DNA from: Gammaproteobacteria bacterium
Lineage (GTDB): Bacteria; Pseudomonadota; Gammaproteobacteria; Pseudomonadales; Porticoccaceae
DNA length: 64,000 nucleotides
Assembly: GCA_016708925.1 (NCBI GenBank)
Contig: JADJET010000009.1
Span: 76,058 to 140,057, forward strand
Reading direction: 5' to 3'
The translations under genes and the position numbers were made by a program. This document shows positions 1 to 8,494 of the stretch, in pieces (position 1 is the first letter of the stretch; every line of letters begins with the position of its first letter). The notes beneath the pieces are model-generated. The model ran no database searches and was not told the DNA's origin. It worked only from the letters and a program-made list of their open reading frames with translations.

Positions 1-257
1 CCCGCGGCGACCCTGCCGACAATGGGCATTCCACCTGTTTCTTCATTCAACCGGATGCCACGCGAAGCCCCGGGTATCATCTGCAGCATGTCCTTGCGCG
101 CCAGCGCGCGCAGATGCTGTTCCGCGGCATTCGCCGACCGAAAACCGAAGTGATGGGCTATTTCGGCGCGGGTGGGCGGATAGCCGTGCTGGTTTTGATA
201 GACGCAGATGTAATCAAAAATCTCGCGTTGGCGCTTGGTCAGGACGGTGGCGGGCAT
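1..257 (-). CDS. lexA: LexA repressor, N-terminal part (runs off the left edge)
   Basis: Transcriptional repressor of the SOS DNA-damage response. Only the first 85 or so residues are in the window: the winged-helix DNA-binding domain, with the typical PPTRAEIA and FRSANAAEQHL recognition-helix motifs and the GASRGIRL stretch. The visible part ends exactly at the Ala-Gly bond (VGRVAAG) that is cleaved during RecA-stimulated self-processing; the catalytic Ser/Lys peptidase domain lies outside. The start is the ATG whose complement is at 255-257. A near-consensus LexA box lies about 25 bases upstream, which fits the autoregulation known for lexA. Family identity is very secure. Confidence 0.95.
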   Translation of the reverse strand, partial: MPATVLTKRQREIFDYICVYQNQHGYPPTRAEIAHHFGFRSANAAEQHLRALARKDMLQMIPGASRGIRLNEETGGMPIVGRVAA

Positions 258-282
258 CAGGTGATTGACCGTTGCGAAAAAC

Positions 283-302
283 TACTGTGATTATAGCCAG
301 CA
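283..302. promoter_or_regulatory. Putative LexA (SOS) box upstream of lexA
   Basis: TACTGT, eight mostly A/T bases, then CCAGCA. The gammaproteobacterial consensus is TACTGT-N8-ACAGTA, so the left half matches fully and the right half four of six bases. It sits between the divergent lexA and LOG-family genes, 25 bases from the lexA start codon, the place expected for autoregulation. It might also influence the gene on the other strand. Confidence 0.6.
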
Positions 303-366
303 CTGGCCGTGCCGCAAGGATTGGCGGTCGGTTGGCATGCCGATAGCGCTTGGAAGGAGGTTGCCG

Positions 367-1023
367 ATGGATGAGAGCAAATTGCCGGAAGCCTGGCGGA
401 TACTGCGTATTCAGTCGGAGCTGGTCGAAGGCATCGAAGCCCTCACCCCGCTGCGCCGCGCGGTGACGGTATTCGGTAGCGCGCGGCTGGGGGAAGGCTC
501 GCACTGGTACGAGGTCGCACTCAAAGTGGGCGAATTGCTGGGTTCCGAAGGAATCCCGGTGATCACCGGCGGTGGGCCCGGGATCATGGAGGCGGCCAAT
601 CGCGGCTGTTTCAGCACGCCGGCCGATGCGGTGGGACTCAATATCAATCTGCCCGGGGAGCAAATCCCGAACGCCTATCAGGACATTGCCCTGACATTCC
701 GCTACTTCTTCGTGCGCAAGTTCATGTTTGTGAAATATGCGATTGGCTTCGTCATATTTCCGGGCGGTTTCGGCACCATGGACGAGTTATTCGAGGCGCT
801 GACCCTGGTGCAGACCGCCAAGGTGAAGCCCTTCCCGATTGTATTGGTGGGCGCCGAATATTGGCGCGGTCTGCTCGACTGGATGGAGACCACCATGCAG
901 GGCGCCGGTTGTATCGGCACGCACGAACTCAATTTGTTTACCCTGGTGGACACCGCCGAAGATGCCGCCGCGGTGATCCTGCATCACGTCCGCATGCTAC
1001 AGGCCCAGTCCCTCGCCGAATAG
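367..1023 (+). CDS. LOG-family (TIGR00730) Rossmann-fold nucleotide hydrolase
   Basis: 218 residues. Members of this family, historically misnamed lysine decarboxylases, hydrolyse nucleoside 5'-monophosphates to free base and ribose phosphate; some activate cytokinins. The diagnostic motif PGGFGTMDELFE is present in the second half, and a Rossmann-like VFGSAR and ITGGGPGIMEAANRG are in the first half. The start at 367 is chosen because AGGAGG lies at 355-360, seven bases upstream; an in-frame ATG at 265 has no such site and would run through the SOS box. The natural substrate cannot be told from sequence. Confidence 0.85.
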   Translation: MDESKLPEAWRILRIQSELVEGIEALTPLRRAVTVFGSARLGEGSHWYEVALKVGELLGSEGIPVITGGGPGIMEAANRGCFSTPADAVGLNINLPGEQIPNAYQDIALTFRYFFVRKFMFVKYAIGFVIFPGGFGTMDELFEALTLVQTAKVKPFPIVLVGAEYWRGLLDWMETTMQGAGCIGTHELNLFTLVDTAEDAAAVILHHVRMLQAQSLAE

Positions 1024-1068
1024 CCTGGGTGCGTGTGCCCGGGGCGGACGGCTGCTGCTGGTAGGCTG

Positions 1069-1380
1069 TTAATAGTCGTCCTCGTCGCCATCGGATTTGC
1101 TGTCGTCGAATGGGTCTTCCCACAGTGGTTCACGGTAGTTCCCGCGCGGGTTATCCAATTCCTCGTCGTCGAGGTATTCGAGTTCGCGGAGATCGTCCGG
1201 CGGCTCGGCGGGCAACAGGATCATCTGTTGCCAGGTTTCGAAGTCAATCTCGCTGATGTCGCCATCGATGTATTGGATGGCGATAGTGCCGCTGTCGTCA
1301 TCGACGGCAACCACCTCGAAGATTTCATCTTCGCTGACGTCCTGGTACCACTTGCTGATGACGGGGCGGCGCTTGGCCAT
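1069..1380 (-). CDS. DUF6763 family small acidic protein
   Basis: 103 residues, function unknown. It starts with a basic patch and WYQDVSEDEIFEVVAVD, continues with IAIQYIDGDISEIDFETW, and ends in a very acidic tail rich in Asp and Glu. This pattern matches the small acidic DUF6763 proteins common in gammaproteobacteria. No signal peptide, membrane segment or catalytic motif is visible, so it is presumably cytoplasmic. It is transcribed away from nagZ and towards the LOG gene, with no operon partner. Confidence 0.7.
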   Translation of the reverse strand: MAKRRPVISKWYQDVSEDEIFEVVAVDDDSGTIAIQYIDGDISEIDFETWQQMILLPAEPPDDLRELEYLDDEELDNPRGNYREPLWEDPFDDSKSDGDEDDY

Positions 1381-1690
1381 GGCGACGGTCTCCTTGTTCT
1401 GTTCTTGTGAATCAAACTACCACCGAGAGCGGTGGCTTGGCCATACCGATCGCACCCTGGTGCCGGAGTGGGGGCGCGCGGCGCAGTCGCCCGGAGCAAG
1501 GGTTATCATAACCGCACGACCGACGAGGTAAAGAGCGACAGACCGTGAGATGTATTCCCCTGTTCCTGGTATTCCGCATCATTGAAACCGGCAGTGTGTC
1601 CAGTGAATCCTGTCATCGGCGGGCCGCGATGTGTCCATTCCGGCGCCGGACTTTGCCGAGGCGGCCGGTGCGTCAATCGGGTAACTTCAC
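1381..1690. other. Intergenic region between DUF6763 gene and nagZ
   Basis: About 310 bases between divergently transcribed genes, which must hold both promoters. I see no convincing RNA gene, conserved ORF or repeat in it. Confidence 0.4.
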
Positions 1691-2704
1691 ATGATGGCCG
1701 TCCCAGGCTCCGTGATGCTGGATCTCGACGGGTTGATCCTGACGTCGGAAGAGCGGGATCTGCTGTGGAGTCCAGGCGTTGGAGGCGTGATTTTTTTTTC
1801 CCGCAACATCGTTTCCCGGGCGCAGTTCATCGATCTCGTTGCCGAAGTGCGTGCGCTGCGCCCCGAATTACTGTTGGCCGTGGATCAGGAGGGCGGCAGG
1901 GTGCAGCGTCTGCGGGACGGTTATAGCGCACTGCCGGCAATGCAACGCCTGGGTGAAGCCGTGGCGCGCGATCAGGCGCACGGCGCGTGGTTGTGTCGGG
2001 AAACCGGTTGGCTGCTGGCCAGCGAGGTGCTGGCATCCGGACTCGATTTCAGCTTTGCGCCAGTGCTCGACCTTGACCGGGAGCATTGCGCGGTGATTGC
2101 CGAGCGGGCGTTTCACACGACGCCAGAGGTCGCCATCACCGCGTTGCGCGCCTTCATTGCCGGACTGCATGAGGCGGGCATGGCAGTGACGGGCAAGCAT
2201 TTTCCCGGTCATGGCGGAGTTCCGGGCGATAGCCATATCGAGACTCCCCGCGATGCGCGGTCGCTGGCGATGTTGCGCGCGCATGATCTGCGCCCCTTTG
2301 CAGAGCTTGCCGGCGAGCTCGACGCGGTGATGCCGGCCCACATCGTTTACAGCGCGATCGATCACCGTCCGGCGGGATTCTCACCGTTCTGGATACAGCA
2401 TTTGCTGCGCGGTGAACTCGGATTCAGTGGCGTGGTGTTCAGTGACGATCTGGCCATGAAGGGTGCCGACCTGATGGGCGGGTATCCGGAAAAGGCGCGC
2501 GCCGCGCTGGCGGCCGGCTGCGACATGTTGCTGGTGTGCAACGACCGCGCCGGCGCGATTGAAGTGCTGGCGGCGCTGGCGTCATCGAGTATCACCGCGT
2601 CGCCCCGACTGGCCACGATGCGGGCGCGGCGCCGTCCCGACTGGACTTCCCTCGAGGGTGATGCACGTCGTGGAGCCATCCAGGCTGCACTGGCCGCGTG
2701 CTGA
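1691..2704 (+). CDS. nagZ: Beta-N-acetylhexosaminidase, glycoside hydrolase family 3
   Basis: 337 residues, the usual NagZ length. It removes N-acetylglucosamine from 1,6-anhydro-muropeptides during peptidoglycan recycling in the cytoplasm; in many gammaproteobacteria this feeds the AmpC regulatory signal. Visible signatures are the VDQEGGRVQRL substrate loop, the KHFPGHGG motif followed by DSH (the His/Asp catalytic dyad of NagZ), and the nucleophile region FSDDLAMKGA. There are two adjacent ATG codons at 1691 and 1694. The stop overlaps the start region of the following phosphorylase; the nagZ-phosphorylase order is that of Pseudomonas. Confidence 0.93.
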   Translation: MMAVPGSVMLDLDGLILTSEERDLLWSPGVGGVIFFSRNIVSRAQFIDLVAEVRALRPELLLAVDQEGGRVQRLRDGYSALPAMQRLGEAVARDQAHGAWLCRETGWLLASEVLASGLDFSFAPVLDLDREHCAVIAERAFHTTPEVAITALRAFIAGLHEAGMAVTGKHFPGHGGVPGDSHIETPRDARSLAMLRAHDLRPFAELAGELDAVMPAHIVYSAIDHRPAGFSPFWIQHLLRGELGFSGVVFSDDLAMKGADLMGGYPEKARAALAAGCDMLLVCNDRAGAIEVLAALASSSITASPRLATMRARRRPDWTSLEGDARRGAIQAALAAC

Positions 2705-2715
2705 GGGAAGGTGGG

Positions 2716-3480
2716 GTGAATCCGCGTATCGCAATCATCGGCGGCAGTGGTCTTCAGGCCTTGCCCGGGTTGAAGCTGGTGGAGCAAATCCCGGCGACGA
2801 CGATCTGGGGATTGCCCTCGACCCCGGTGCAAGCCGGGACCCTGGATGGCGTAGAGCTCTTGTTTTTGCCGCGTCACGGTGGCGCCAGGGCGATCCCCCC
2901 TCACAGGGTAAATTACCGCGCCAATATCGCCGCGCTGGCGGAGCTCGGCGCGCGGCAGGTGTTTGCCTTTAATGCGGTGGGCGGCATCGACGCTGATTTT
3001 CCCGCCGGAACGCTGGCGGTTCCCGACCAGATCATCGATTACACCTGGGGTCGCGAGCACAGTTTCTGGGCGGACGACACCGGCGAACTGCTGCATGTGG
3101 ATTTCACCCAGCCCTATGACGGTGGCGCCCGGGAGTGCCTGCTGCGTGGCGCGCGCGCCGCCGGCGTGCCCGTGGTGCCGCGCGGCGTGTACGCCGCCAC
3201 CCAGGGGCCGCGCCTGGAATCCGCCGCCGAAATTCGACGCTTGCGACAGGATGGCTGCGATCTGGTGGGCATGACCGGGATGCCGGAAGCGGCGTTGGCG
3301 CGTGAAAAAAATCTCGCCTACGCGAGCCTCGCACTGGTGGTCAACATGGCGGCCGGCATTTCTGCCGCCGAAATCACCATGGCCGAGATCCGCGCGGTGA
3401 TGGCACGTGAAATTCCGCGCGCGGTGCGCACACTGGCGGCCGCGGCGGCTCATGCTGCCGGCGAACTCCGGACGCCATGA
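2716..3480 (+). CDS. S-methyl-5'-thioinosine phosphorylase (purine nucleoside phosphorylase family)
   Basis: 254 residues if read from the GTG at 2716, preceded by GAGGGA; an in-frame GTG at 2698 overlaps the end of nagZ. Phosphorolytic enzyme of the PNP/UDP superfamily acting in methionine or polyamine salvage. It shows the IIGGSG phosphate loop at the N-terminus, PRHGGAR, the HRVNYRANI segment and GMTGMPEAALAREK near the C-terminus, as in MTAP/MTIP enzymes. Its position directly after nagZ matches the Pseudomonas enzyme that prefers methylthioinosine, the basis for the substrate assignment. An MTA-specific phosphorylase is the alternative. Confidence 0.82.
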   Translation: MNPRIAIIGGSGLQALPGLKLVEQIPATTIWGLPSTPVQAGTLDGVELLFLPRHGGARAIPPHRVNYRANIAALAELGARQVFAFNAVGGIDADFPAGTLAVPDQIIDYTWGREHSFWADDTGELLHVDFTQPYDGGARECLLRGARAAGVPVVPRGVYAATQGPRLESAAEIRRLRQDGCDLVGMTGMPEAALAREKNLAYASLALVVNMAAGISAAEITMAEIRAVMAREIPRAVRTLAAAAAHAAGELRTP

Positions 3481-3911
3481 TGATGCCGGAGATCGCCCCG
3501 GAGTGGGGGCTCGGTGGTCTGGCGCTCAGTGCATTTTTGTCGGCGACGCTGCTGCCGGGTGGTTCCGAAGTCTTGCTTGTGCTCCTCGCCCGGCAGCATG
3601 ACTGGGCGCCGGTTACTCTGTTGTGGACGGCTACCCTGGCCAATACCTTGGGAGGGCTGTCAACCTACGGTCTCGGTCGTTTGGCGGTCGCGGGGCGCGC
3701 GCCGGCGGGCCGGGGTGTGGCGGACGTCGGGGCGCTGGCCTGGATGCGGCGTTGGGGTTATCCGGCACTGCTGTTCTCCTGGCTGCCGCTCGTCGGTGAT
3801 GGACTTTGCCTCGCGGCGGGATGGCTGAGGATGCAGGTGCCAGCTACGTTGCTGATGCTCTTCGCGGGTAAGCTCGCACGTTATGGCACGGTCTTATGGC
3901 TGACCATCTGA
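3477..3911 (+). CDS. YqaA family inner-membrane protein (DedA-like)
   Basis: 144 residues, function not established. The gene overlaps the preceding stop within an ATGATGATG run, so it is probably translationally coupled. Hydrophobic segments lie around residues 12-40, 45-65, 90-110 and 118-142, with the SATLLPGGSEVLLVLL motif near the N-terminus and LPLVGDGLCLAAGWLRM in the second half, typical of YqaA proteins, small relatives of the DedA/SNARE-associated membrane family. An integral inner-membrane location follows from this. Confidence 0.8.
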   Translation: MMMPEIAPEWGLGGLALSAFLSATLLPGGSEVLLVLLARQHDWAPVTLLWTATLANTLGGLSTYGLGRLAVAGRAPAGRGVADVGALAWMRRWGYPALLFSWLPLVGDGLCLAAGWLRMQVPATLLMLFAGKLARYGTVLWLTI

Positions 3912-4804
3912 AGTTGCGTTTGCCGGATTGCGCACCGGAGACCGCGGCCCGAAGTGCGGGCTGGTCGGCGCTTGCGCTCTGTTACGGATTACTGGTGACG
4001 CTGGTGCTTGCGGGCCTTGGGTGGGTCTACTTCGGGTTTACCTATCGTGGCGACCATCTGCGCGCCAGCGATTATCACTACCCGGAGGACTACCGCCCGG
4101 CATGCGCGGGTGGTTTGGGCGCGGTCGCGGATCATGAACGCGCGCCAACGGCTGCCGGACTGCATTTTTCGGTGACGACGCCGCGCAACTATCGCGCCGA
4201 TTTTGCGCATCCCCTGCTGGTGGTGTGGGCGCCTTCAGGTTTGAGCGAACAACTTTCAGAGCGCTTTACCGGGCTCACCGGTGCGGCCACTGAGCGTGGT
4301 TTCATCGTGGTGTACAGTCGCAGCGTGCCGCTGGGCGAGAAGGCCCTGCGCGCGCTCGCCGAGATCCCGGCCGCGGCAATGGCCAAGTGGTGCATCGATC
4401 CGGCGCGCGTCGCGTACACCGGCCATTCCGACGGAGGCACTGTGAGCAATGCGTTGGCAGTGCTGCCCGGACTCGACCGGCGACCGGCAGTGATCGCCCC
4501 GAGTGCCATGGGCATGCAGGCGCAGGATATGGCCGCATTCGCCTGTCCGGCACCCACGCCGGTGATGCTGATGCACAATCAGGGCGATCATCATTTTCCG
4601 GATTACGGCGTTGGCGTGGCGAACTGGTGGGCGCGCTGCAACGGATGTTCGACCCACCTCGACGCTGCGGGGTTTGCGGATTGCGAAGCGTTTTCGGGGT
4701 GCGTGGCGCCGACGTTGCTGTGTCGTGCGCCGGGAGGACACGCGCATTGGCCGGGTTTTGAGCATCGGGTGATCGAGTTCATCGATGGGGTGATGCCCCG
4801 CTAA
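3896..4804 (+). CDS. Membrane-anchored esterase of the PHB depolymerase / LpqC type
   Basis: 302 residues. A single hydrophobic segment around residues 25-48 suggests an N-terminal anchor with the rest in the periplasm. The alpha/beta-hydrolase nucleophile elbow is GHSDGG (G-x-S-x-G-G), a candidate acid is in NQGDHHFPD and the catalytic His in GGHAHWPG. Several Cys residues in the last third (ARCNGCS, DCEAF, SGCVA) probably form disulfides, which supports export. It overlaps the YqaA gene by 16 bases. The substrate is unknown; extracellular polyester or feruloyl-type esters are family possibilities. Confidence 0.7.
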   Translation: MADHLKLRLPDCAPETAARSAGWSALALCYGLLVTLVLAGLGWVYFGFTYRGDHLRASDYHYPEDYRPACAGGLGAVADHERAPTAAGLHFSVTTPRNYRADFAHPLLVVWAPSGLSEQLSERFTGLTGAATERGFIVVYSRSVPLGEKALRALAEIPAAAMAKWCIDPARVAYTGHSDGGTVSNALAVLPGLDRRPAVIAPSAMGMQAQDMAAFACPAPTPVMLMHNQGDHHFPDYGVGVANWWARCNGCSTHLDAAGFADCEAFSGCVAPTLLCRAPGGHAHWPGFEHRVIEFIDGVMPR

Positions 4805-4831
4805 CAGGCTTGGCAGAGCGGTGCAGGACTT

Positions 4832-5506
4832 TCAATGTTCGTCGCGCACCGGACGTTGCCGCAGGACGAGCTTGCGGTGGATGTCGCGCAGTCGGTCATG
4901 GCGTTTCATGCCTGCCAGCAGGTCGTTGATCTCCTCGCCGCAGAGGGAGCCCTTGACGAGCAACCGCAGCGCGATGCGGTCCAGGTAAAGCTGATTATCC
5001 ATGCTCTGGATAACGCGGTTGGCATCGGCGGCGAGACCATCGAGTGTGCTGGCGTTCCTGTGGCTCAGATCCACGTCCGCGAGCTCATCGTACTGGAGGC
5101 GCAAATGTTCGAGCGACAGCAACGAACGGACCGCCAGCTGATAGTCGTAACCCCCGTCGACCTGGTTGAAGGCGACGCCCTGGTACAGGGCCTGGGCTGC
5201 CGGGCCACCCAACAGGATGCGCACCGTTGACAGCGTCTGCTCCAGGGCTTCCGGCCATAACCGGCCCGGATTGCCGGGGCGTTGCATCAGGGAGGCGAGG
5301 GCGTGATTCGGTTCGAAGTGGACATGACTGGGTTCCTCGCCGACGTTCGGCTCGGTCAGCTTCGCGTGCAGCACATCGCGGAAGTAGTGATAGCAGACGA
5401 GGACATGGCCTGCCTCGTGGTAGGCGATGGCCTCCCGAGACACCTTTTGGGTGGCACCACGCGGGCGCAGCAGGTGTTCGATGTTGGGTATGCGCACTTT
5501 TGACAC
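4832..5506 (-). CDS. Stand-alone M41-like zinc metallopeptidase domain protein
   Basis: 224 residues from a GTG at 5506 with AGAGGA just upstream. Residues 30-34 are HEAGH, the zinc-binding helix. About 90 residues later LLGGPAAQALYQG and then GGYDYQLAV match the part of FtsH-type (M41) peptidases that supplies the GG-x-AA motif and the third zinc ligand Asp; the C-terminus, with LRLLVKGSLCGEEINDLL, resembles the end of the M41 domain. There is no AAA ATPase domain and no membrane segment. I infer a soluble peptidase-like protein that would need a partner or act alone; the substrate is unknown. Confidence 0.6.
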   Translation of the reverse strand: MSKVRIPNIEHLLRPRGATQKVSREAIAYHEAGHVLVCYHYFRDVLHAKLTEPNVGEEPSHVHFEPNHALASLMQRPGNPGRLWPEALEQTLSTVRILLGGPAAQALYQGVAFNQVDGGYDYQLAVRSLLSLEHLRLQYDELADVDLSHRNASTLDGLAADANRVIQSMDNQLYLDRIALRLLVKGSLCGEEINDLLAGMKRHDRLRDIHRKLVLRQRPVRDEH

Positions 5507-5743
5507 CGGGTGGTCCTCTTGAGCCGCGCCATGCCTGGGTGAATACCGGAAGCCCCATGTTTTTCCGTTCACCGTGAAATTGCAAGGGCGTCATCGGAGG
5601 TTCTGGGTGGTAGGATTGCGAAGCGCGCCAGGGTGAGTCCATGTTGCCGGGGGTTCGGTTGATTGGCGTTGACTAACCCCGGCCTTGCCGTATCAGTGCA
5701 CACCCTGGGCCCCACACCTCAACAAAAAACAGGAAGCACAAAA

Positions 5744-6118
5744 ATGATCAATTACATCACGTTGGGTACCAATGATCTCGATCGTGCCGGCAAATTCTAT
5801 GATGAACTGCTGGCAGTAGTGGGCGGCAAGCGGGCCCTGACGACCGATAGGTCCGTGGGCTGGGTGGGACCCAAGGGGGCACCCATGCTGATGATCATGA
5901 AGCCATTTGACGGCAAACCGGCAACGCCCGGCAACGGTTCCATGGTGGCGCTGACCGCCAGTTCTCCCGAGCAGGTTGCCGCGATCCACGCCAAGGCACT
6001 GGCGCTGGGTGGCACCGATGAAGGCGCGCCCGGCCCCCGTGGCGAGGGCGCATTTCATTGCGGTTATTTTCGCGATCTCGACGGTAACAAGTTCAACGCG
6101 TTTTTCATGAAGCGTTGA
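5744..6118 (+). CDS. VOC (glyoxalase/bleomycin-resistance) family protein
   Basis: 124 residues from the ATG at 5744, preceded by AGGAAG. The beta-alpha-beta-beta-beta pattern of the vicinal oxygen chelate fold is clear: it opens with INYITLGTNDLDRAGKFYDELL and closes with GYFRDLDGNKFNAFF, where the Asp-Gly-Asn-Lys turn precedes the conserved metal-site strand. Members are glyoxalases, dioxygenases or binding proteins; the substrate cannot be deduced. It stands alone between a minus-strand gene and the cold-shock gene. Confidence 0.82.
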   Translation: MINYITLGTNDLDRAGKFYDELLAVVGGKRALTTDRSVGWVGPKGAPMLMIMKPFDGKPATPGNGSMVALTASSPEQVAAIHAKALALGGTDEGAPGPRGEGAFHCGYFRDLDGNKFNAFFMKR

Positions 6119-6486
6119 TCGACAGGATCCTCGCCTTGTGCGGACGGGCGGTGCCCGGACGGCATCGCCTGTGACGCCAGCCGGCTGACCAGAAACCGGT
6201 AGCCGATGTTTTCGATCATCGGTTGCCGGGCGCTGCTGCCCCCCCCCTGTTTGGTTCCCGACCCGCGAGCGCCACTTCGAGGGCTCCGCAGGGTGTGGGG
6301 GTGCCCGGTGGTACGTCAGTTCAAAACCCTGTAATCTCGAAGCGCAAGCCATCTGCGGCATCGGTGTTCTGCACCTCGCCGTTGGTATCGGCGGGGGCTG
6401 TCCTGTCCAATACCGCGGCAGGGTGATTCGACCCGCCGACGCATGATGTCGAGCACTTGATTCGGATTCGCATCGGAGTTTTAAAA
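6119..6486. other. Intergenic region, probable long leader of the cold-shock gene
   Basis: About 370 bases with no supported ORF. Part is likely the long 5' untranslated leader typical of cspA-type genes. I could not identify a certain promoter or cold box by eye. Confidence 0.35.
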
Positions 6487-6693
6487 ATGTCCACGGCAAC
6501 TGGCATCGTCAAGTGGTTCAACGCTGACAAGGGATACGGGTTCATCGCGCAAGAGAATGGCCCCGACGTATTCGTGCATTTTCGAGCAATTGTTTCGGAT
6601 GGTTACAAGACATTGAAGGAAGGCCAGAAGGTCTCTTTCGAGGTTACCCAGGGTCAAAAGGGCCCGCAGGCGGAGAAAGTCGTACCCATTTAA
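6487..6693 (+). CDS. Cold-shock / CspA family nucleic-acid-binding protein
   Basis: 68 residues, full length for a single cold-shock domain. RNP1 (KGYGFI) and RNP2 (VFVHF) are intact, with VKWFNADKG at the start and the usual GPQAEKV end. It binds single-stranded RNA or DNA and acts as an RNA chaperone; whether it is cold-induced is not visible. The ATG at 6487 follows a GGAG about 8 bases upstream. Confidence 0.92.
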   Translation: MSTATGIVKWFNADKGYGFIAQENGPDVFVHFRAIVSDGYKTLKEGQKVSFEVTQGQKGPQAEKVVPI

Positions 6694-6881
6694 CGCCGCG
6701 TTTTCCTCGGGCTTTCGGAAAGCGCCGTGAGCAACCGCAGGTGGGATGCGCGGGAAGCGCAGTGAGTCGTTAACGCCAGGGCAGGCGATAGGCGGGTGGA
6801 GTCCGGTGCTTTCAGCGTGTACGCGTCGCCCGTACGCGAGGGCCGCTTTTGATCTCATGAAGGATGGTTTTGGCGGCACCA

Positions 6882-7793
6882 TCAATGATAGCGGTCCCTG
6901 GCTGCCATCAAGTAGTCCACGAGCATCTGGTATTCCTGGTGTCGAGGGCTGTGCTTGCGCCAGATCAGATCGATGGAGCGGGATACGTCCTTGCCATCGA
7001 ACGCCCGAATATGAATATTCTGTAGCCCCGAAATAATCCCGCTGTCTATAGCCATGCGTGGCAACAGGGTGACGCCGATTCCGTTCGCTACCATGGGAAC
7101 GAGGGTGTGCAAACTGGTCGCCTCGAACGCAAGGGAAATCTGGGTGCTTTGCAGTTTGCAGGCTTCCAGCGCATGATCGCGCAGGCAATGCCCCTGTTCC
7201 AGCAGCAGGATGTCATGACCTTTGAGATCCCGCGTGCGCAGTTTGTGAATGTTGCCGAGCGGATGTCTGGCGGGATATGCCAGCACAAATGGATCCTCGA
7301 ACAGATGCTGTGTGGTGACATTGGTCATCGGGTATGGCAGTGCCATCAACAGCAGGTCGAGCTCGCCGTGCTGGAGTAGATTGACCAGCTTCTCCGAGAG
7401 GTCTTCGCGGATCAGCAATTGGAACTCGGGGTGATCCCGGCGCAGTGCCGCGAGCGCAGTGGGCAGCAAGAAAGGTGCGATCGTCGGGATGACGCCCAGG
7501 CGGATGGGGCGATTGAACGGTTCCAGCGCAGCGGCTGCTTCCTCGATCAGGGCCTCCACTTCAATCAATATCTGGCGCGAGCGGCGGACCACCATGTCGC
7601 CGACGGGGGTCAGCAACACGCTCTTGTGACTGCGCTCGACGAGCGCGATACCCAGCGCGGCTTCCAGCTCCTGGATGCCTGCGCTGAGCGTGGACTGGGT
7701 GACATGACAGACCTTGGCGGCATTGCCGAAATAGTGTTCGTCGGCGACCGAGCAGAGGTACTTCAATTGCCGGAGCGTGGGCTTTTGAGCCAT
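6882..7793 (-). CDS. oxyR: Hydrogen peroxide-sensing LysR-type regulator OxyR
   Basis: 303 residues. N-terminal LysR helix-turn-helix (residues 1-60; QLKYLCSVADEHYFGNAAKVCHVTQ in part) followed by the periplasmic-binding-like sensor domain. The key evidence is GHCLRDHALEAC: Cys203 and Cys212 have the nine-residue spacing of the redox pair Cys199/Cys208 of E. coli OxyR, which form the activating disulfide. It is divergent from a rubrerythrin gene with 150 bases between starts, a natural arrangement for peroxide control of that gene. Confidence 0.93.
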   Translation of the reverse strand: MAQKPTLRQLKYLCSVADEHYFGNAAKVCHVTQSTLSAGIQELEAALGIALVERSHKSVLLTPVGDMVVRRSRQILIEVEALIEEAAAALEPFNRPIRLGVIPTIAPFLLPTALAALRRDHPEFQLLIREDLSEKLVNLLQHGELDLLLMALPYPMTNVTTQHLFEDPFVLAYPARHPLGNIHKLRTRDLKGHDILLLEQGHCLRDHALEACKLQSTQISLAFEATSLHTLVPMVANGIGVTLLPRMAIDSGIISGLQNIHIRAFDGKDVSRSIDLIWRKHSPRHQEYQMLVDYLMAARDRYH

Positions 7794-7828
7794 CGGATAT
7801 ATCGATCAATAATGTCAAAAAAATTAAC

Positions 7829-7857
7829 TTTACCGATTGTAGGATAGCGACTATGGT
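7829..7857 (+). promoter_or_regulatory. Possible promoter for the rubrerythrin operon
   Basis: TTTACC and TATGGT separated by 17 bases, located in the oxyR-rubrerythrin intergenic region about 90 bases upstream of the rubrerythrin start. The spacer contains ATAG-CGA-CTAT (7844-7854), half-sites resembling OxyR elements but with a 3-base gap in place of the 7 expected. Weak by-eye evidence. Confidence 0.3.
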
Positions 7858-7943
7858 GGTGGCAAGTTCCGTCGGGAACTGTCGACGTCCGATGGCAGAC
7901 CTGCGCCATCCATTTCCTCCCAACTGACATCAGGAGAAGTTTC

Positions 7944-8363
7944 ATGGCACTGAAAGGCACTAAAACCGAAAAAAATCTGAAGGACGCCTTTGCGGGCGAA
8001 TCTCAAGCGAATCGTCGTTACCTGTATTTCGCAGCCAAGGCAGACGTCGAAGGTTACAACGATGTCGCCGCCGTGTTTCGTTCCACCGCGGAAGGTGAAA
8101 CCGGCCACGCGCACGGGCACCTCGAGTATCTGGAAGAAACCGGTGATCCGGCGACCGGCCTGCCGATCGGCGGCACCGCCGACAACCTGAGAGCCGCGAT
8201 CGCGGGCGAGACCCACGAATATACCGATATGTACCCCGGGATGGCGAAAACCGCGCGCGACGAAGGTTTGAGCGAAGTGGCCGACTGGATGGAAACCCTG
8301 GCCAAGGCGGAGCGCAGTCATGCCAACCGCTTCCAGAAAGCGCTGGATACACTGGGCACCTGA
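7944..8363 (+). CDS. Rubrerythrin-type diiron protein without rubredoxin domain (erythrin-like)
   Basis: 139 residues. Ferritin-like four-helix diiron protein, a likely peroxide reductase. Iron-ligand motifs are visible: Glu19 in AGESQAN, Glu52 and His55 in GETGHA, Glu89/Glu92 in GETHEYTDMYP, and Glu123/His126 in AERSHANRF. The C-terminal rubredoxin CxxC domain of classical rubrerythrins is absent, so electrons must come from another protein. An AGGAG-like site precedes the ATG. It is divergent from oxyR and is followed by a strong terminator, then by the Fe-S and DUF3501 genes that commonly accompany it. Confidence 0.92.
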   Translation: MALKGTKTEKNLKDAFAGESQANRRYLYFAAKADVEGYNDVAAVFRSTAEGETGHAHGHLEYLEETGDPATGLPIGGTADNLRAAIAGETHEYTDMYPGMAKTARDEGLSEVADWMETLAKAERSHANRFQKALDTLGT

Positions 8364-8377
8364 TTACTGACAAGCCA

Positions 8378-8407
8378 GGCTCCGGTGTCAGTGCCGGAGC
8401 CTTTTTA
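8378..8407 (+). terminator. Rho-independent terminator after rubrerythrin
   Basis: Perfect 8-base stem GGCTCCGG / CCGGAGCC with an 8-base loop, followed directly by TTTTT. It lies 15 bases after the rubrerythrin stop and before the Fe-S gene, so the two are separated or only partly co-transcribed. Confidence 0.88.
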
Positions 8408-8494
8408 TTGTTTTCCGCCGCGCGTGCGGCGGTATGAGAGCCCTTCCGGACAGCGATGGAAGGGGTTCAGACAAATCCGCTTCAGGGGTTCCCA

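Noticed and set aside
7794..7943. Canonical OxyR operator (four ATAG/CTAT half-sites)
   Set aside because: Only ATAG-CGA-CTAT with the wrong spacing was found; the canonical 7-base spacing is absent, so no operator was annotated.
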